Both the position numbers and the translations under genes were made by a program. A DNA stretch of 64,000 nt, taken from positions 806,001-870,000 of the forward strand of contig JAWNGF010000005.1 in the NCBI GenBank assembly GCA_037039685.1, written 5' to 3'. Shown here piece by piece: positions 41,661 to 52,358 of this stretch. This DNA comes from Ceratobasidium sp. AG-K. Its lineage: Eukaryota; Basidiomycota; Agaricomycetes; Cantharellales; Ceratobasidiaceae. The notes beneath the pieces are model-generated. The model was given only the letters and a program-made list of their open reading frames with translations, was not told where the DNA came from and ran no database searches. Numbering within the stretch: the first letter of the stretch is position 1; the number at the start of each line of letters is the position of its first letter.

Positions 41661-42207
41661 ACGCCGCGGCCCTCGGCCGATTATCGGGCGAGAGCAAGTA
41701 GAATGGAGGTGCCCTCCACCCCGCGGTGCCTAGCGGAATCTACCGAGGAACGACAGGGAAGAAGAGGACAGAAGAAGCTATTTATGTCCCATATTTATTT
41801 CAAGCTTGTATTTATTTGGTTATTCGGTCGCCTGACACTCCCGAAAAGGTTATATACACCTGATCTTCATGAATTTGTTTTCTGTTCGAACCGGGCCAGG
41901 AACAAACACGTCGGGTTAATTAGCCTTTTGTGCACGTCTAGTGACGCATGACCCACGTCGAACGTATGGACATTGGCCACGTCGAGCGCATGGTTCACTG
42001 TGGGGAACGGCCTTAAGCGCCGGAGCGATGAAATAAGCCGAGTTGTTCCCAGCCTCAACCGTCATATACTGTATACACTCTCTGCCACGTAACGGGGGGA
42101 GAATCTTGGATGAGTGTGGGGATTCTACCGTGCCAGCAGCTAGCAACCGACGCTTCTGGACTAGACTTATTTACACCCCGATATAGCCGCTGTTGTTGCC
42201 ATCTCCA
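41661..42207. other. Intergenic region
   Basis: About 550 bp upstream of the proline-rich protein gene. No gene recognised. Confidence 0.5.
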
Positions 42208-44269
42208 ATGACCACCACCACCTCCACAGCCGCTGTTGTTGCTCTACTTGTTGTGCTCGCGATTGTTTGGCGCCGACGACAGCGGTGGCGACGAAGACCG
42301 TGGTTGGAGAAACTCCGAGCCCAGGCGGAAAGCAAGATCGAAAAGGAGCGGTCGGAGCTTCGGGAGCCGACGAGAAAGGAGAGGCCGGTCGAGGTACGCG
42401 ATGTTGCTGTTAAACGCCCCAAGGAACGAAGAAAACGGGGGAAAGAGCCCAAGCCGAGTCGGATGACGTCGAGTAAACGAGAGGTTGACAACTGCCCTGA
42501 GCGTGTTGTCCCTGAGCTCTCTTCGTCATGCCCGTCTCGTCCCCAGTCGCCCCATCGCATTCCGCTACCTCCGTCTCCGCTTGTTTCGGCTCAAGTTATT
42601 CCACCTTCTCTGGTGCTCTCGAGTCCAGCCTCGCCCTCGTCACTTGGAATTTCTCCAGAGCTCATAATTACGACACCAACATCCCCCTCTTTGCTCGAAC
42701 CCAACCAAAAGCCCGACACACCACTCCGCAAACTCCCCGCCTTCCCACCTGCCTCGCCCCTCCCTCCCGTCCTCGCCCGCAAACAACCCCCGCTCGCCCG
42801 TCGCCCCACGCCCACTGTCTCACGTAAACCTTCCGTCACCGAACCTGAATTCCCGACGGCTAAACGAGAAGACGAGCCAGGCCGAAAACGGAAACCGAGT
42901 GACGTCAGGAAGAAAGGAACCCCCGAGGCGACCCAGATTGCCTCGCTCAAGGGCGCGCTCGAGGCTGCTAGGTTACGGGAAGAAGAGGTTGCTGAGGAAC
43001 GGAAGGCGTGGCAGAAACGCGAGCGAGATGTGAGTTGTTGTCGTATTCTTGGAATATGTATTAATTGGTGTGTAGCTGCAAACACAGGTGAACCAACTCG
43101 CACACCAGTTGCACGCGCTGAGTATTGCGTGTGGGGCGTACGGGTATGGATACGGTGGCGCTGAACCTACTGGGCAACCAACAACGGCTTCGAACGTCGA
43201 TCAATCTATGATGCCAATGCCGCTCCCCCCGCTCAACACTTCCCTGCCCATCACTCCTAACACCTTGTCTGTCCCGCCCAATACATTACCCCCCAACACA
43301 TTGTCCCCCAACGGTTTGCCCATTCCGAATCCCACCTTGGCGCCGAGCACACCCACTCTCGGCCCTTCCATATGCCCAATGCCGTTCCCGCCATTCCCGT
43401 ACATGAATTCACACGTCCACGGTTCGCCCATGCCCCACGGTGTAGCCATTCCTCCCCATAGCCCCCTGCCGCCTCATGCTTCTTCCATGCAACCCGCGCC
43501 CCATAGTTCTCCAATGACATCTCACGGAACGCCTATACCCCATGGGACTTCGATGCAGCCCATGCCACCTCGCTCGCCGATGAATTTCGGGATGATGCCC
43601 ATGATGTCTCCTCCGCCCCAACACGCCGGTCCCATTTCTCCCCAGTCTCCTTTTGTCGTTCATCCTTGGAATGTGGGCGTGCGGGGTGCGAGTCCGATGC
43701 ATATGGGTGCTGGAAGTTCGATGCACCCAGGCGCATACGCACCTCCAGGTGGGAGCCCAATGCATATGAACGCGACAAGTCCGATGCACATGACTGGTCC
43801 GGGTCGACCTCCGTTCTTTACGGGCTCTCCACGAAGAAGTCGCTCACCCTATGTTCCGCACGCGCGACAAGGCACGCCGAGTACGCCGAGCGTGGGGAGC
43901 GTAGATGATACCGGGCGACGAAGCGTGGACGGTGGGCGAAGTAGCATAGGCAGTACCGGACGACGGAGCGTCGACAGCACCGACCGACCAGTCCCAGACC
44001 GACGGCTGAGCCTCAAACGGGAACGCGAACCCGAAACCGAGAGCGAAAGCTCCAGCGACGAAGACTCGGACGACGACTCGGTCATCTTCGAAGACGGCTC
44101 AGTAACCGATTCCCTCAACCTCTCCCTCCTAGGAGAAAGCCTTCCCAAAGTCGAGTCGCCCACCAAGTTTGACTCGGGGGAGATTCCGTCCAAGTTTACG
44201 CCCCTCTCGTTTGATTCGATTAGACGACCTTTAAAGTTTGAGCCGCCGGAGAATGCTGTCATGCCCTAG
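42208..44269 (+). CDS. Proline-rich, membrane-anchored hypothetical protein
   Basis: Two exons, 42208-43029 (274 codons) and 43076-44269, joined in phase (KRERD|LQTQVNQLAHQL), for a product of about 671 residues. Residues 1-25 are a short lumenal start plus one TM helix (TAAVVALLVVLAIVW) followed by RRRQRWRRR. A basic coiled-coil region (EKLRAQAESKIEKERSELRE) follows, then a Pro/Ser-rich tract. A second coiled coil (IASLKGALEAARLREEEVAE..) spans the splice junction, and a long Pro/Met/His-rich low-complexity region carries repeated SPMHM/PHG/PPNTL phrases. The C-terminus has Ser/Arg-rich and acidic (ESESSSDEDSDDDS) segments. No enzymatic domain is seen. It could be a scaffold or condensate-forming protein at an internal membrane. 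Identity unknown. Confidence 0.7.
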
Positions 44270-44557
44270 TGGACTTTTTTTCTGCACACCAGAGAGGCTT
44301 TTTTATACCTTTTTTGCTTTGAGCTTCTTTGCTGTGTTGGACTGTTTTTGTAGCTAGATGCCGTTGAATAATGCTTTCGATGAAGTTTACTTCGGGTGTT
44401 ATCGGATATGCTGGTCCAAACTGAAATCGGAGAATAAGCGCGGGAAACTCGCCAAAAATTTGTGGCGCGGTTGTGGCTACCACGCCACGCAAACTCTGTG
44501 GCAGGCAATCAGGTCATTTTTCATACGCAACGAGCCTACATTCTTCACAAAAAGACA

Positions 44558-45620
44558 TCATACACTCTGTATCATCAAGGAAAGTTCCCAATGTCCACCA
44601 CCAACTGGGAAATCTTCGCAAGCAAATACTTGACATTTTGAGCACACGTACGACAGACAATCGCAATGCTCTGGGGCCTCCAATGGCGTGTTCCCGCTAC
44701 GCAGGACTAACGTATCGCCTAGCGTAAGTCTACCGACATAAAACACTCGGAGCAGGTAGTAAATATAATCTACGCGCAAGATTGAATGGTAGATGCATAG
44801 CTCATGGAGGCGATGAATGTTTTCAAGCACCCGATTGGTGCTCCGGTCCAGGACAGATGCAGGTTGTTTACTCGAAGAACTGTGATAGGACGCCAAAGGT
44901 CTTCCATTGTGGCTCGGGGTACATCTAGATATAGACTTTTATTATCGTGGCGAGCTTTGGCGGGTTTCAGAAATGTATGATATTCGGAATTGAGATAAGA
45001 GAGATCGGCGTCCAATACCGTTCCTACCATGCTTAGGTGGAGAATGTTTCACGGTACTGCGTTCTGGAAGCAGGCTTGAATATTGGGGCATACGACCCGC
45101 TATATTGTGATCGCGTGGTCATATTCAGACTGTTTGCTCGGGGCATGGGCAAGGAAAAGAAGCTGAAAAGCTGTGCGTGGTCTCCGGGAGTTGGTGGGCA
45201 GAGGTTAAATATGTGCATGTCTAGGGGCAAACAATCAGCTCTCGCCGCAAAAGTCTCACCTCGACCTAGAAGGGCTTGGTTGAGGTTGTGATATGGGACA
45301 ACGTCAATGTGAGTCCAGTACTTGGGTGAATTGACCAGCACTTGGTGCCAATATGAACAGACGTGGGATAGTAGTTCAGGGTACTTGAGGCGAGGGAGGG
45401 TGGAATCAAGAGCCCCGGATCTTTTCTTTTGCACTAAGATGCCACGGCCAACACAACCGTAGGTCTCAAGGACAAGCTTAAAGATGTGGTGCAATATCTC
45501 AGCAGGAAGACCGTGAATAAGTGTGGGGTAAGGGGTTTGACTGGTTCTTGGCACATAGGCCCCAACTTCCCCGATCAATTTATTAGGTTTAGGGAAATTT
45601 GCAGAGCCGGGTTCCTCCAT
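44558..45620 (-). pseudogene. Decayed F-box protein, tandem paralogue of the gene at 45943-47475
   Basis: Frame 45620-45033 encodes an F-box-like start (LIHGLPAEILHHIFKLVLE) and KYPELLSHVCSYWHQVLVNSPKYWTHIDVV, closely matching the neighbour's KYPELLSHVCSLWRQTIISSPRYWTHID. Near 45060 the frame slips: similarity continues in another frame as ACFQNAVP, an in-frame TGA, then NILHLSMVGTVLDADLS (neighbour: GCFQNAIPGKLLRLSASEVILEGDLT). The next block MEDLWRPITVLRVNNLHLSW aligns with LEDHWRSITVLQTNTLCPHW. About 150 residues of the leucine-rich middle are then missing, and a C-terminal block (YYLLRVFYVGRLTLGDTLVLRSG) aligns with FHILRIYSVNRLTLGGTRVYQTG. Stop, frameshifts and deletion together make this a pseudogene. 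Confidence 0.75.
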
Positions 45621-45942
45621 TCTCTCTTGTAGTTGTCTGTGGCTTGTGAGGGAAGAGGTGAATGTGGCAAGTCACGTGGCGCCACATTTCAACCATTGCT
45701 GCGTGCGTGTTGGGTGAGCGACGTCCCGATGTAGTTTATTACTTTGCGTCTGGAACAAGTTGCCCAAAATACCAAATTTACAGCAGGAGAAGTTTGGGTG
45801 AAAGCTTGGTGGCTCGAATGTGCACATTGCCTGTGCACTCGTGCTCAACTATTCGTTGTGTCACACCCGCTAGTTTGAACGTGGATACATGGCTCTGGTT
45901 TGAAAAGAGTCATAAATACCGCACACCATATCTCAAAATTAG

Positions 45943-47475
45943 CTATACAGGCAGTAACAACGAGAAGTTATCAATTTCCGCTTCGATTGGGACGTCCTCC
46001 TCGTCCAGTAGCCAAAGGCTTGAGCATAAATGAGAAAGGTGACCTTGAAGTTCTACACTATCGAGTGGCTTGCTCCCGGTTTGATAAACTCGAGTTCCAC
46101 CCAGTGTAAGTCTATTGACAGAATATATCCGGAGTATATGGAATATATCGTCCAAGTCCACATAAGTATGAGTGATGTAGAGCTCTTCAAGACGGAGCAC
46201 TTGGCCAGTAGGGGACGATGTCGCAGCTAGAGAAGGTCGGATCCCGGGGTAGCTGCGATTGATGATTAAAGTATCAAGGCGAGGCACTAGATGTGGCAGC
46301 TCATCCAACCACCAGCACGAACGTAAGCCAATCATATAGAGCATTGTGACATTTGAGCTTGCAAGGAACTCCTTTAATAAAGCTTGAAGGTGCGAGCGCC
46401 GAGTCTCGGACGGGTCGGGAGGCTGCACAACGAATTGCAGTGGCTTGGAGCCTGGGTGTAACACTGAGAGCACGGCCTCCAGTTCTGAGGACCATATGCC
46501 TCCCAAATCTAGGACCTCTAGTTGCTCTAGACGAACACGTGGTTCGTGGTACTGTTCCCCGGCGGACCAAGGAATGTTGATGACAAGTTGTAGGATACGC
46601 AACCCAGGGCTCGATGCCAATACGCTCGCAAGCTCGTGTTTTGATATTTCAACCGCACAGATAAGGCGAAGGTCCACAAGCCCTGAATAAGCCTGGCTTG
46701 ACCAGTGCGGGCACAATGTATTTGTTTGTAGGACTGTTATAGAACGCCAATGATCCTCTAACATGGCGCTAGGAACGTCCAGGCCTAGACTGTTAGCATC
46801 GAGACGATTTTCAGCAGATTCTAGGAAGGTATAGTCAAAAGCATAGCTGGTGAGGTCACCCTCTAATATTACTTCGGATGCGCTTAGTCGGAGGAGCTTC
46901 CCTGGTATTGCGTTTTGGAAGCAGCCCCCGATTATTGATGAATAAGATGCGTAGTAGACGCGCCGCGTAATTATAGTCAAAGAGCTGGCTTGCGGCATGC
47001 ACAAGGATAAAAAGTCGGAAAATTGGGTGATATTGTTGCGAAAGGGTAGGACGATGTTAAACATATGAATTTCTAGAGGCAAATGACAAGCTCTAGTGGC
47101 AAAGGTTATAGCACGATTGAGAATCGCTTCGCTGAACTCGTGAAAGGGGAAAATGTCGATGTGAGTCCAGTATCTGGGCGAACTAATTATCGTCTGACGC
47201 CAGAGTGAACAAACATGAGACAGAAGTTCGGGATACTTGATAGAGCGGTTGAATGGGTTGACTGTCATCCAAACCTGTAGATTTGGGTTACCCTTTTCAA
47301 TACACAAGGAGTTTTTGACGATAAGCTGGAAAACACCGTGTATGATTTCAGAGGGAAGACTAAAGATAGGTGCAGGCCGCGAGGCACAACCGATCACCGT
47401 CAAGTTGGGGGAAAGTTGTCGAGTTCTGTCAGCACAGCCTTCCAAGGTGTCGTATGTAGAGTCAAGTCTCTCCAT
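45943..47475 (-). CDS. F-box protein with degenerate leucine-rich region
   Basis: Uninterrupted frame. The likely start is MERLDSTYDTLEGCADR at 47475, because the upstream 43 codons (to 47604) open with a non-ATG codon and look unconstrained. The F-box lies at IFSLPSEIIHGVFQLIVKNS (about residues 38-57), followed by KYPELLSHVCSLWRQTIISSPRYWTHIDIF. This is the usual basidiomycete F-box layout in which the domain precedes a long LRR-like region (LEQLEVLDLGGIWSS, LEELYITHTYVDLDDI, VNRLTLGG). It should recruit substrates to an SCF ubiquitin ligase through Skp1. The substrate is unknown. The decayed tandem copy lies immediately downstream. Confidence 0.75.
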   Translation of the reverse strand: MERLDSTYDTLEGCADRTRQLSPNLTVIGCASRPAPIFSLPSEIIHGVFQLIVKNSLCIEKGNPNLQVWMTVNPFNRSIKYPELLSHVCSLWRQTIISSPRYWTHIDIFPFHEFSEAILNRAITFATRACHLPLEIHMFNIVLPFRNNITQFSDFLSLCMPQASSLTIITRRVYYASYSSIIGGCFQNAIPGKLLRLSASEVILEGDLTSYAFDYTFLESAENRLDANSLGLDVPSAMLEDHWRSITVLQTNTLCPHWSSQAYSGLVDLRLICAVEISKHELASVLASSPGLRILQLVINIPWSAGEQYHEPRVRLEQLEVLDLGGIWSSELEAVLSVLHPGSKPLQFVVQPPDPSETRRSHLQALLKEFLASSNVTMLYMIGLRSCWWLDELPHLVPRLDTLIINRSYPGIRPSLAATSSPTGQVLRLEELYITHTYVDLDDIFHILRIYSVNRLTLGGTRVYQTGSKPLDSVELQGHLSHLCSSLWLLDEEDVPIEAEIDNFSLLLPV

Positions 47476-48485
47476 CGTCTCCTGTTTGTGTGTAAATCGT
47501 AGGGCAGAAGACTGAGACAGTGTGTCACGTGGCAACTTGGCGCACGTTTTGGTCATCACTGTGCACTTTGCGTCCCCAGTGGTGTAACTGTATGCGTACT
47601 TCATAGGCTCTTTGAATACACCAAACTACCGGATAAGTCTAAACTCTTGAGTAATCTATTAGAACTAACCATTATCAGCCATAGTCAGCACTACTGCAAT
47701 CGGACGGCTACTATGATGTCATCAGGAATAACAGACGTGTCTATGGGGGCTACAGACGTCTATGTCGGTGCCTCCGAATCGATGAGCTGCTATAGAGTGC
47801 TCTGTAGCAACGGAGGCTCCAGTATAGACTGCCGTAGATATGTCGCTTTTGCTGATGCGTACATACCACAAATAGCGCAGGGTTAGGGACATGAGATATT
47901 TCTCTTGGATGAGTGATAAAATTCTAAGCTATATGAATAGCGCCTCTCAATCGGCGGTTTGCACAATCAAATCCCCCCGTTATCTCTCGCAATTGTGTAG
48001 TGCAGTGCAATGGTAAGAGGCAAAGATAATGAGTCATGTGACAGCATGTTGCGATATTATTGCATGTGTACTGGATCAGCCGAGGGACATGTAACAATTG
48101 CCTGTCCCAGGCCGGCCCATTTCGTAGATTATCGTCGTTCTCAGCTACTTTATTTATACTACTGGTGGGCTGTTTCGTATCTCTCGTGAGCTCGCTTTCT
48201 TGGGGTTTAGTAACGATCGCATTGGTGACTCTCGCTCAGCAAAAATCGAAATTGCTACGGGGCGCTCCGGAGCGCTCCGCGGCCTTTTACATTTTTGGTG
48301 AGTCGGTCTAACACGTCTAACAACTCAACGCAGGACAGAATCCGTGGAACCTATGTAAAATGTCCGAACATAACAATAAAATAAACTCTAACCAACGAGC
48401 ATCTCCCTAAAAACGAAAACCGACAACCGAGGAGAAGCATATCGCGTGGAACCAAACAGGCAGAGATATCAAGCTAGGTGAGCGT
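47476..48485. other. Intergenic with a MITE-like element
   Basis: About 1 kb upstream of the F-box gene and downstream of the carbonic anhydrase remnant. Apart from the short repeat at 47720-47857 I see no supported feature. Confidence 0.45.
47720..47857 (+). repeat. MITE-like short repeat, copy 1
   Basis: About 138 bp that recurs in the same orientation at 51219-51366 with only scattered substitutions and a 10-bp length difference. It begins CATCAGGAATAAC and ends GCTTTTGCTGATG, so the ends form short imperfect inverted repeats (CATCAGGAA / CATCAGCAA). Non-coding. Likely a non-autonomous DNA element, though target-site duplications are not clear. Confidence 0.6.
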
Positions 48486-49170
48486 TCACGGGTACACCTG
48501 CTTCACGCTATCTTTCCCGTTGGCCGCAACGTTATAAATCCAACCAGTTACCTTGACACCAGACTTGACAAGTGGATGATGTTCCACAAGTGCGACATCG
48601 TCAAGGACCGACTCGGTGAAGTTCTGTTACAATAATTAGCTTGACCTTTTTTCAAGGTTGGTTCCGGACACACCTTGGCCCGGATGGGTAGGAAATCCAT
48701 TTCATTGACCATAAAGGTGCGGAGGAGGTCGTCCTCCTTGTAGAACCGGTGCCGGATCATCTCCTCCGACTTCTCGGCTAGCACGGGATTAGCAAATGTT
48801 GCTAGCTACTGGCTCGGAAATACACACCCATCCCACACTCAGTGTGGTGAATAACATGGACTTCACTCGTACCAAGGTACTCTTGGCTCATGATAATGGA
48901 TCGAAGCGCTTCCTTGCTATGAATCACGCTCACGGTAAGCGAGGTGCAAAGAGTCCAGATAAGAGAGACATACGTGCGCCCTCCGGCATTGCGGATGATG
49001 TAGGAAGTATCGGATGTGAGCTTCAGTTGTTTCAAAAGGAAGTCGACTCTGCGCAACATCAGGGGTAAGTACGGGCAGCAGCATGCGGGCGCATACATAC
49101 TCAATACGTGGCTGTTCGTAAATTGCTTATGAGCGCTTGAGTCTAGATGAATACAGTAGCGTGACTTACG
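48486..49170 (-). pseudogene. Beta-carbonic anhydrase, broken at the 5' end
   Basis: CO2 hydration enzyme of the small bacterial/fungal class. Coding blocks in order: TVTCMD (zinc Cys; ends 49170), exon 49048-48974 with KQLKLTSDTSYIIRNAGGR, KEALRSIIMSQEYLGTSEV followed by HVIHHTECGM (zinc His and Cys), EKSEEMIRHRFYKEDDLLRT with FMVNEMDFLPIRA, and NFTESVLDDVALVEHHPLVK...DSVKQVYP, TGA at 48488-48486. The first junction fails. CMD ends in phase 0, and the next exon gives SRLPF before RNAGGR is only readable in a shifted frame, as if two bases around the Asp-Pro of an SRxDPF motif were lost. An in-frame stop sits just before TVTCMD and no start codon could be placed. Either a pseudogene or a local sequence error. 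Confidence 0.6.
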
Positions 49171-49262
49171 TCCATGCAGGTTACTGTCATTTATGGAAAT
49201 CGGTTGTTAGAGGACCAACAAGCGTGAGAACACCAAATACACTAACCAACAGCGACCTGAAG

Positions 49263-49454
49263 TCACGAGCGGTGAGACAAATCTATATCTTTGGCTTGAT
49301 ATTGACATACCTTAGTACCATCAGCACGGGTGGCGAGCGCAACTCGGTCGTCGTGCGCGTGGTCATGCCTGCCTGCGAGGTCCACAGTGGGTGCTGCCAC
49401 AGCGGTGAGCGCAAATGCCATCAAGGCAGTAACGGCGCGCATGTTGAAGATCAT
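49263..49454 (-). CDS. Possible secreted-protein first exon
   Basis: MIFNMRAVTALMAFALTAVA is a good signal peptide, followed by APTVDLAGRHDHAHDDRVAL and a plausible donor (AAG|GTATGT) at about 49310. Downstream exons could not be joined convincingly. It may be a small secreted His/Asp-rich protein, or a leader once attached to the carbonic anhydrase remnant that follows on the same strand. Confidence 0.35.
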   Translation of the reverse strand: MIFNMRAVTALMAFALTAVAAPTVDLAGRHDHAHDDRVALATRADGTKVCQYQAKDIDLSHRS

Positions 49455-50136
49455 TGTACTGCAGAAGGAATAAACACCTCAGACTCCATATTCTAAATGT
49501 GCGGAACTAGAGAGCCTACCTTGCTGGTGGGTGAAGTAGATTGGATTGAAGCCGAGGGACTGTGAGTAAGAAGAAATGCGAGATGTGTGTCGAATTGGGC
49601 CCTCAGCACCCAAGTTTTAAGGCTCGCACACCCACAATGGTTGGGCTGGGTTGTGTAACTACAGGCACACTGCTTCAGCCTTCCATCTGCTGATCCTTGG
49701 GAAGGCTGGGTATGTGAGCTCTTGGCAGCGCGCACAAGCCAAGAAAAATTGACCGATCACATTGCCATTGATATCATCAGGTTTGCGAGCTGACCACTTC
49801 CATATAGGGCTGAAGGACTTTGCATTCAAAAGAAGCGAGTAGCCGCCGAGTTCATCCGCTGTGTGTACAATCCGAGTCACTACTACACACCTAATGCGAC
49901 CATAACGCAATGCAATAGTGACGCCCATATACTTCATCGCCATGCATTATACATACAACCTGATCAGTGGTTCGTCACGAGCGTTACAGAACTGTATAAC
50001 CGCGGTTGCGTACCGCCGGTTGCGATCGGAACCGAATTTGATCTAGTGTAGTGAATTTGCACTCCCACCTAAAAATGATGACTGGACGGCGATATCCAAG
50101 CACTAGTAATTAGCGTGAGAGGCTGAAAGAACCTCG
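49455..50136. other. Intergenic region
   Basis: About 680 bp with short frames only. No gene recognised. Confidence 0.45.
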
Positions 50137-50490
50137 TCAAGCCTCTTCAGATGCGTGGCCAAGTAATGGAAAGGCACAATCGAATATCTTGACATGCATT
50201 GCAAAAGGCTTCATTTGACGGAGAGTAGCTCGACTTTGGATGCGCTGGGAATCGGCCCGCGGCTCACCGCCGACAGGCGGGCCACGAAGATCAAAACGAA
50301 GCCATGGATGCCAAGACTCATCGAATTGGACTAGGGAATCATCGATTCCATAGGCCTTGTCAACCAGGGTGCTGGCTTCTTTGGTGGCACGATAGGACCC
50401 AGCTCGTGCTTGGTCTAGAACAGAGGGCGGGTTCGTAGTGCATCGAGAGTTTGGCCAGATATACTTACCTCCTTTTTCTTGTGGAAACAC
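50137..50490 (-). CDS. Unrecognised gene fragment
   Basis: A frame reading SNFHVFPQEKG splices (donor GTAAGT, acceptor CTAG near 50415) to DQARAGSYRATKEASTLVDK and continues with AYGIDDSLVQFDESWHPWL to a stop at 50137. The splice consensus and residue composition look like a real coding end, but a stop lies shortly upstream and no start was found. Probably a 3' fragment of a gene. Function not recognised. Confidence 0.3.
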   Translation of the reverse strand: MFPQEKGGKYIWPNSRCTTNPPSVLDQARAGSYRATKEASTLVDKAYGIDDSLVQFDESWHPWLRFDLRGPPVGGEPRADSQRIQSRATLRQMKPFAMHVKIFDCAFPLLGHASEEA

Positions 50491-51218
50491 ATGAAAGTTG
50501 GATGTATACGTGTATCACCGGCCCGCAAAACCCATCAACGGGCCGTCGTCGGAGTGCATACATCCCAGAGGGCCTGGGAACAAGCCAATTGAGCGTCTCG
50601 CCTTCCCACTTTATGTAACGGTGTATTACAATCGCTTCTTTCGTATACTAAACTGTAGCCAACCCCCAAACATTTCATGCAGGGCACCGAAGGGTATCGC
50701 GACATCAATTGCCCAAGGAATCTCTTAGAGACAGAACTTTCCACGAAGGAATTCTGGGTGCTGAGGAAGGGTTTGCTAGCATGCATCCTATATGAATATG
50801 GAACACATGGTATTACAGTAAATTCACGGTAAAATATCCGAACAAAAGCTAGTCCAACAGGATCCAGTAGTTCTAGGTTACAGACGTGTGGTGTAGATTC
50901 CTGCGGCAACGACACCAATCATCCCTAGGCCAGCAGTATCGCCAGTTCCCGGAGCTCCTACAGGACACTTCATTTGATCGGATAGAATAGCAAATTCGTG
51001 CACCTGGACGCTTCTTACCCACACACCACAAATCACCAAGACATTTGAATAGTCCATGCCCAGGTAGGACACACACAGAGCACCACTCAAGCTGTGCTGC
51101 CTCCATGTGCACCGCCCGTCGAACCATTCTCAACCTCAGATGGGCTTGGGTGTAAGAATTGTCGCGGGCTTGGCTTGAGCTGCGGTGAAAGCCAATCCAT
51201 TTCGACGAAGTAGTGAGT

Positions 51219-51366
51219 CATCAGGAATAACGGACGTGTCTATGGGGGTTATAGACGTCTATTCTGGAGTCTCCGAATCTATGAGCTGCTATAGAGCGCT
51301 TTATAGAAACTTATAGCTTTGGAGGCTCCAGTATAGACTGCTGTAGATATGTCGCTTTTGCTGATG
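51219..51366 (+). repeat. MITE-like short repeat, copy 2
   Basis: Same element as 47720-47857. Shared blocks include the GACGTGTCTATGGGGG region, AATC.ATGAGCTGCTATAGAG and GGAGGCTCCAGTATAGACTG, ending TGTCGCTTTTGCTGATG. It has a roughly 10-bp insertion (ACTTATAGCT region) relative to copy 1. Confidence 0.6.
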
Positions 51367-51977
51367 TCACTGGCATCTCGAGACCTCGCTCACTCCATTA
51401 CTCATGACCTGACGACAAATTCTGAAGCTACGTTACGTGAATGCATATAATTAAATAACGGTGTGATAGCCCTCGACCGTGACGGGGGCCAAAAACACCA
51501 ATGCTAATTATCGAATTGAAACGGGCAAAACATACTTACCAATTTATTGTTCAGTTTACTTTAGCGAGAACCACATCAGTGCGTCTCTATGACAGTATGA
51601 ATGAGATACACAAAGTCTCCTGTAAATCTACATGGAAGCCCGTCCGTTCAGCATAAAATCCAATTTCGGGTGACAAGGTGAGAGAGGCAGGCCGAGGCGG
51701 TGTGGCTCTTCGCGAGCGCTTTGTCTGCAGGGGCTGCTAGAAACGCAGGGGTGATTTGTGTCTTGGCTAAACCAGAAGACACCCCCAAGCCAGTGTTATA
51801 ATTATAACCTAACCCGCATTAGCAGCCACTCGCTTTCGGCACCGCCACCTACCAACGAAACTTAGCGGTACCTGCCAAGCCGGAGTTTCAACCAGCGACC
51901 GGGCAAACCCAAAAAGCACCCTGCCTCAGCGGCAAGGATAACTAAGGAACCTCGGTCGACGGGCTCCTGGATCTATT

Positions 51978-52018
51978 CACTCCACCCTGCCTCTCACTCC
52001 ACCCTGCCTCTCACTCCA
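51978..52018 (+). repeat. 17-bp tandem repeat (2.4 copies)
   Basis: CACTCCACCCTGCCTCT occurs twice in full and is followed by CACTCCA, ending 10 bp before the ATG of the Cys-rich gene, so it probably lies in its 5' UTR. Confidence 0.7.
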
Positions 52019-52027
52019 TACGTAGCC

Positions 52028-52358
52028 ATGTCTACAGACGCCGAGCCAAAGGCTCAACAGGCCATGACCGCTACGACCCGTAAGTACTAGTCAGATTCAG
52101 TTTCGTCACGCGAAAAAGCTCGAGTTGTCGAACATAGCTTCCTATGAAAAACTCCAAACTGTAGACCCAGAAGGTCAAGATCCGGAAATGAAAAACAGCT
52201 TTTGCGATTGCTGCGTACGTAGCTCTCCCATACGAGCGATTTGCCATGACTAACCCCAATGACAGAGTCCAGAATGTAGAGCCGCTTGCGACTGCGTGTG
52301 TTCTACGTTTCAATGCATCATGACATGTTTGTTACTCCCATTCGCGTGCTGCAATTAA
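52028..52358 (+). CDS. Small cysteine-rich protein (64 aa)
   Basis: Three exons with consensus splice sites and consistent phase: 52028-52079 (MSTDAEPKAQQAMTATT plus one base), 52165-52214 (HPEGQDPEMKNSFCDCC) and 52266-52358 (SPECRAACDCVCSTFQCIMT then CLLLPFACCN, TAA). The N-terminal half is hydrophilic. The C-terminal 31 residues contain 11 of the 14 or so Cys-rich positions and end in a short hydrophobic Cys-flanked segment (CIMTCLLLPFACC), reminiscent of palmitoylated or CYSTM-like membrane-associated peptides. There is no signal peptide, so it is not a typical effector. It could bind metal or sit at a membrane. Family not recognised. Confidence 0.6.

Larger units (their letters stand above)
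50491..52027. other. Intergenic with second MITE-like copy and a tandem repeat
   Basis: About 1.5 kb. It holds the repeat copy at 51219-51366 and a 17-bp tandem repeat just before the Cys-rich gene. A small minus-strand frame at 50878-51090 ends with a TM-like stretch but is not supported enough to call. Confidence 0.45.

Noticed and set aside
48060..48311. 83-codon plus-strand frame with a hydrophobic middle
   Set aside because: No conserved features, no splicing, and it lies in a repeat-bearing intergenic region.
50873..51133. Cys/Trp-rich minus-strand frames that could suggest a small toxin-like peptide
   Set aside because: No signal peptide, two overlapping frames with equal claims, and no Cys pattern of a known family.
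52028..52358. Cys-rich protein as a third metallothionein
   Set aside because: It lacks the NYCG.NCNC block and the four-exon layout of the two metallothionein-like genes and has a hydrophobic Cys-flanked tail.
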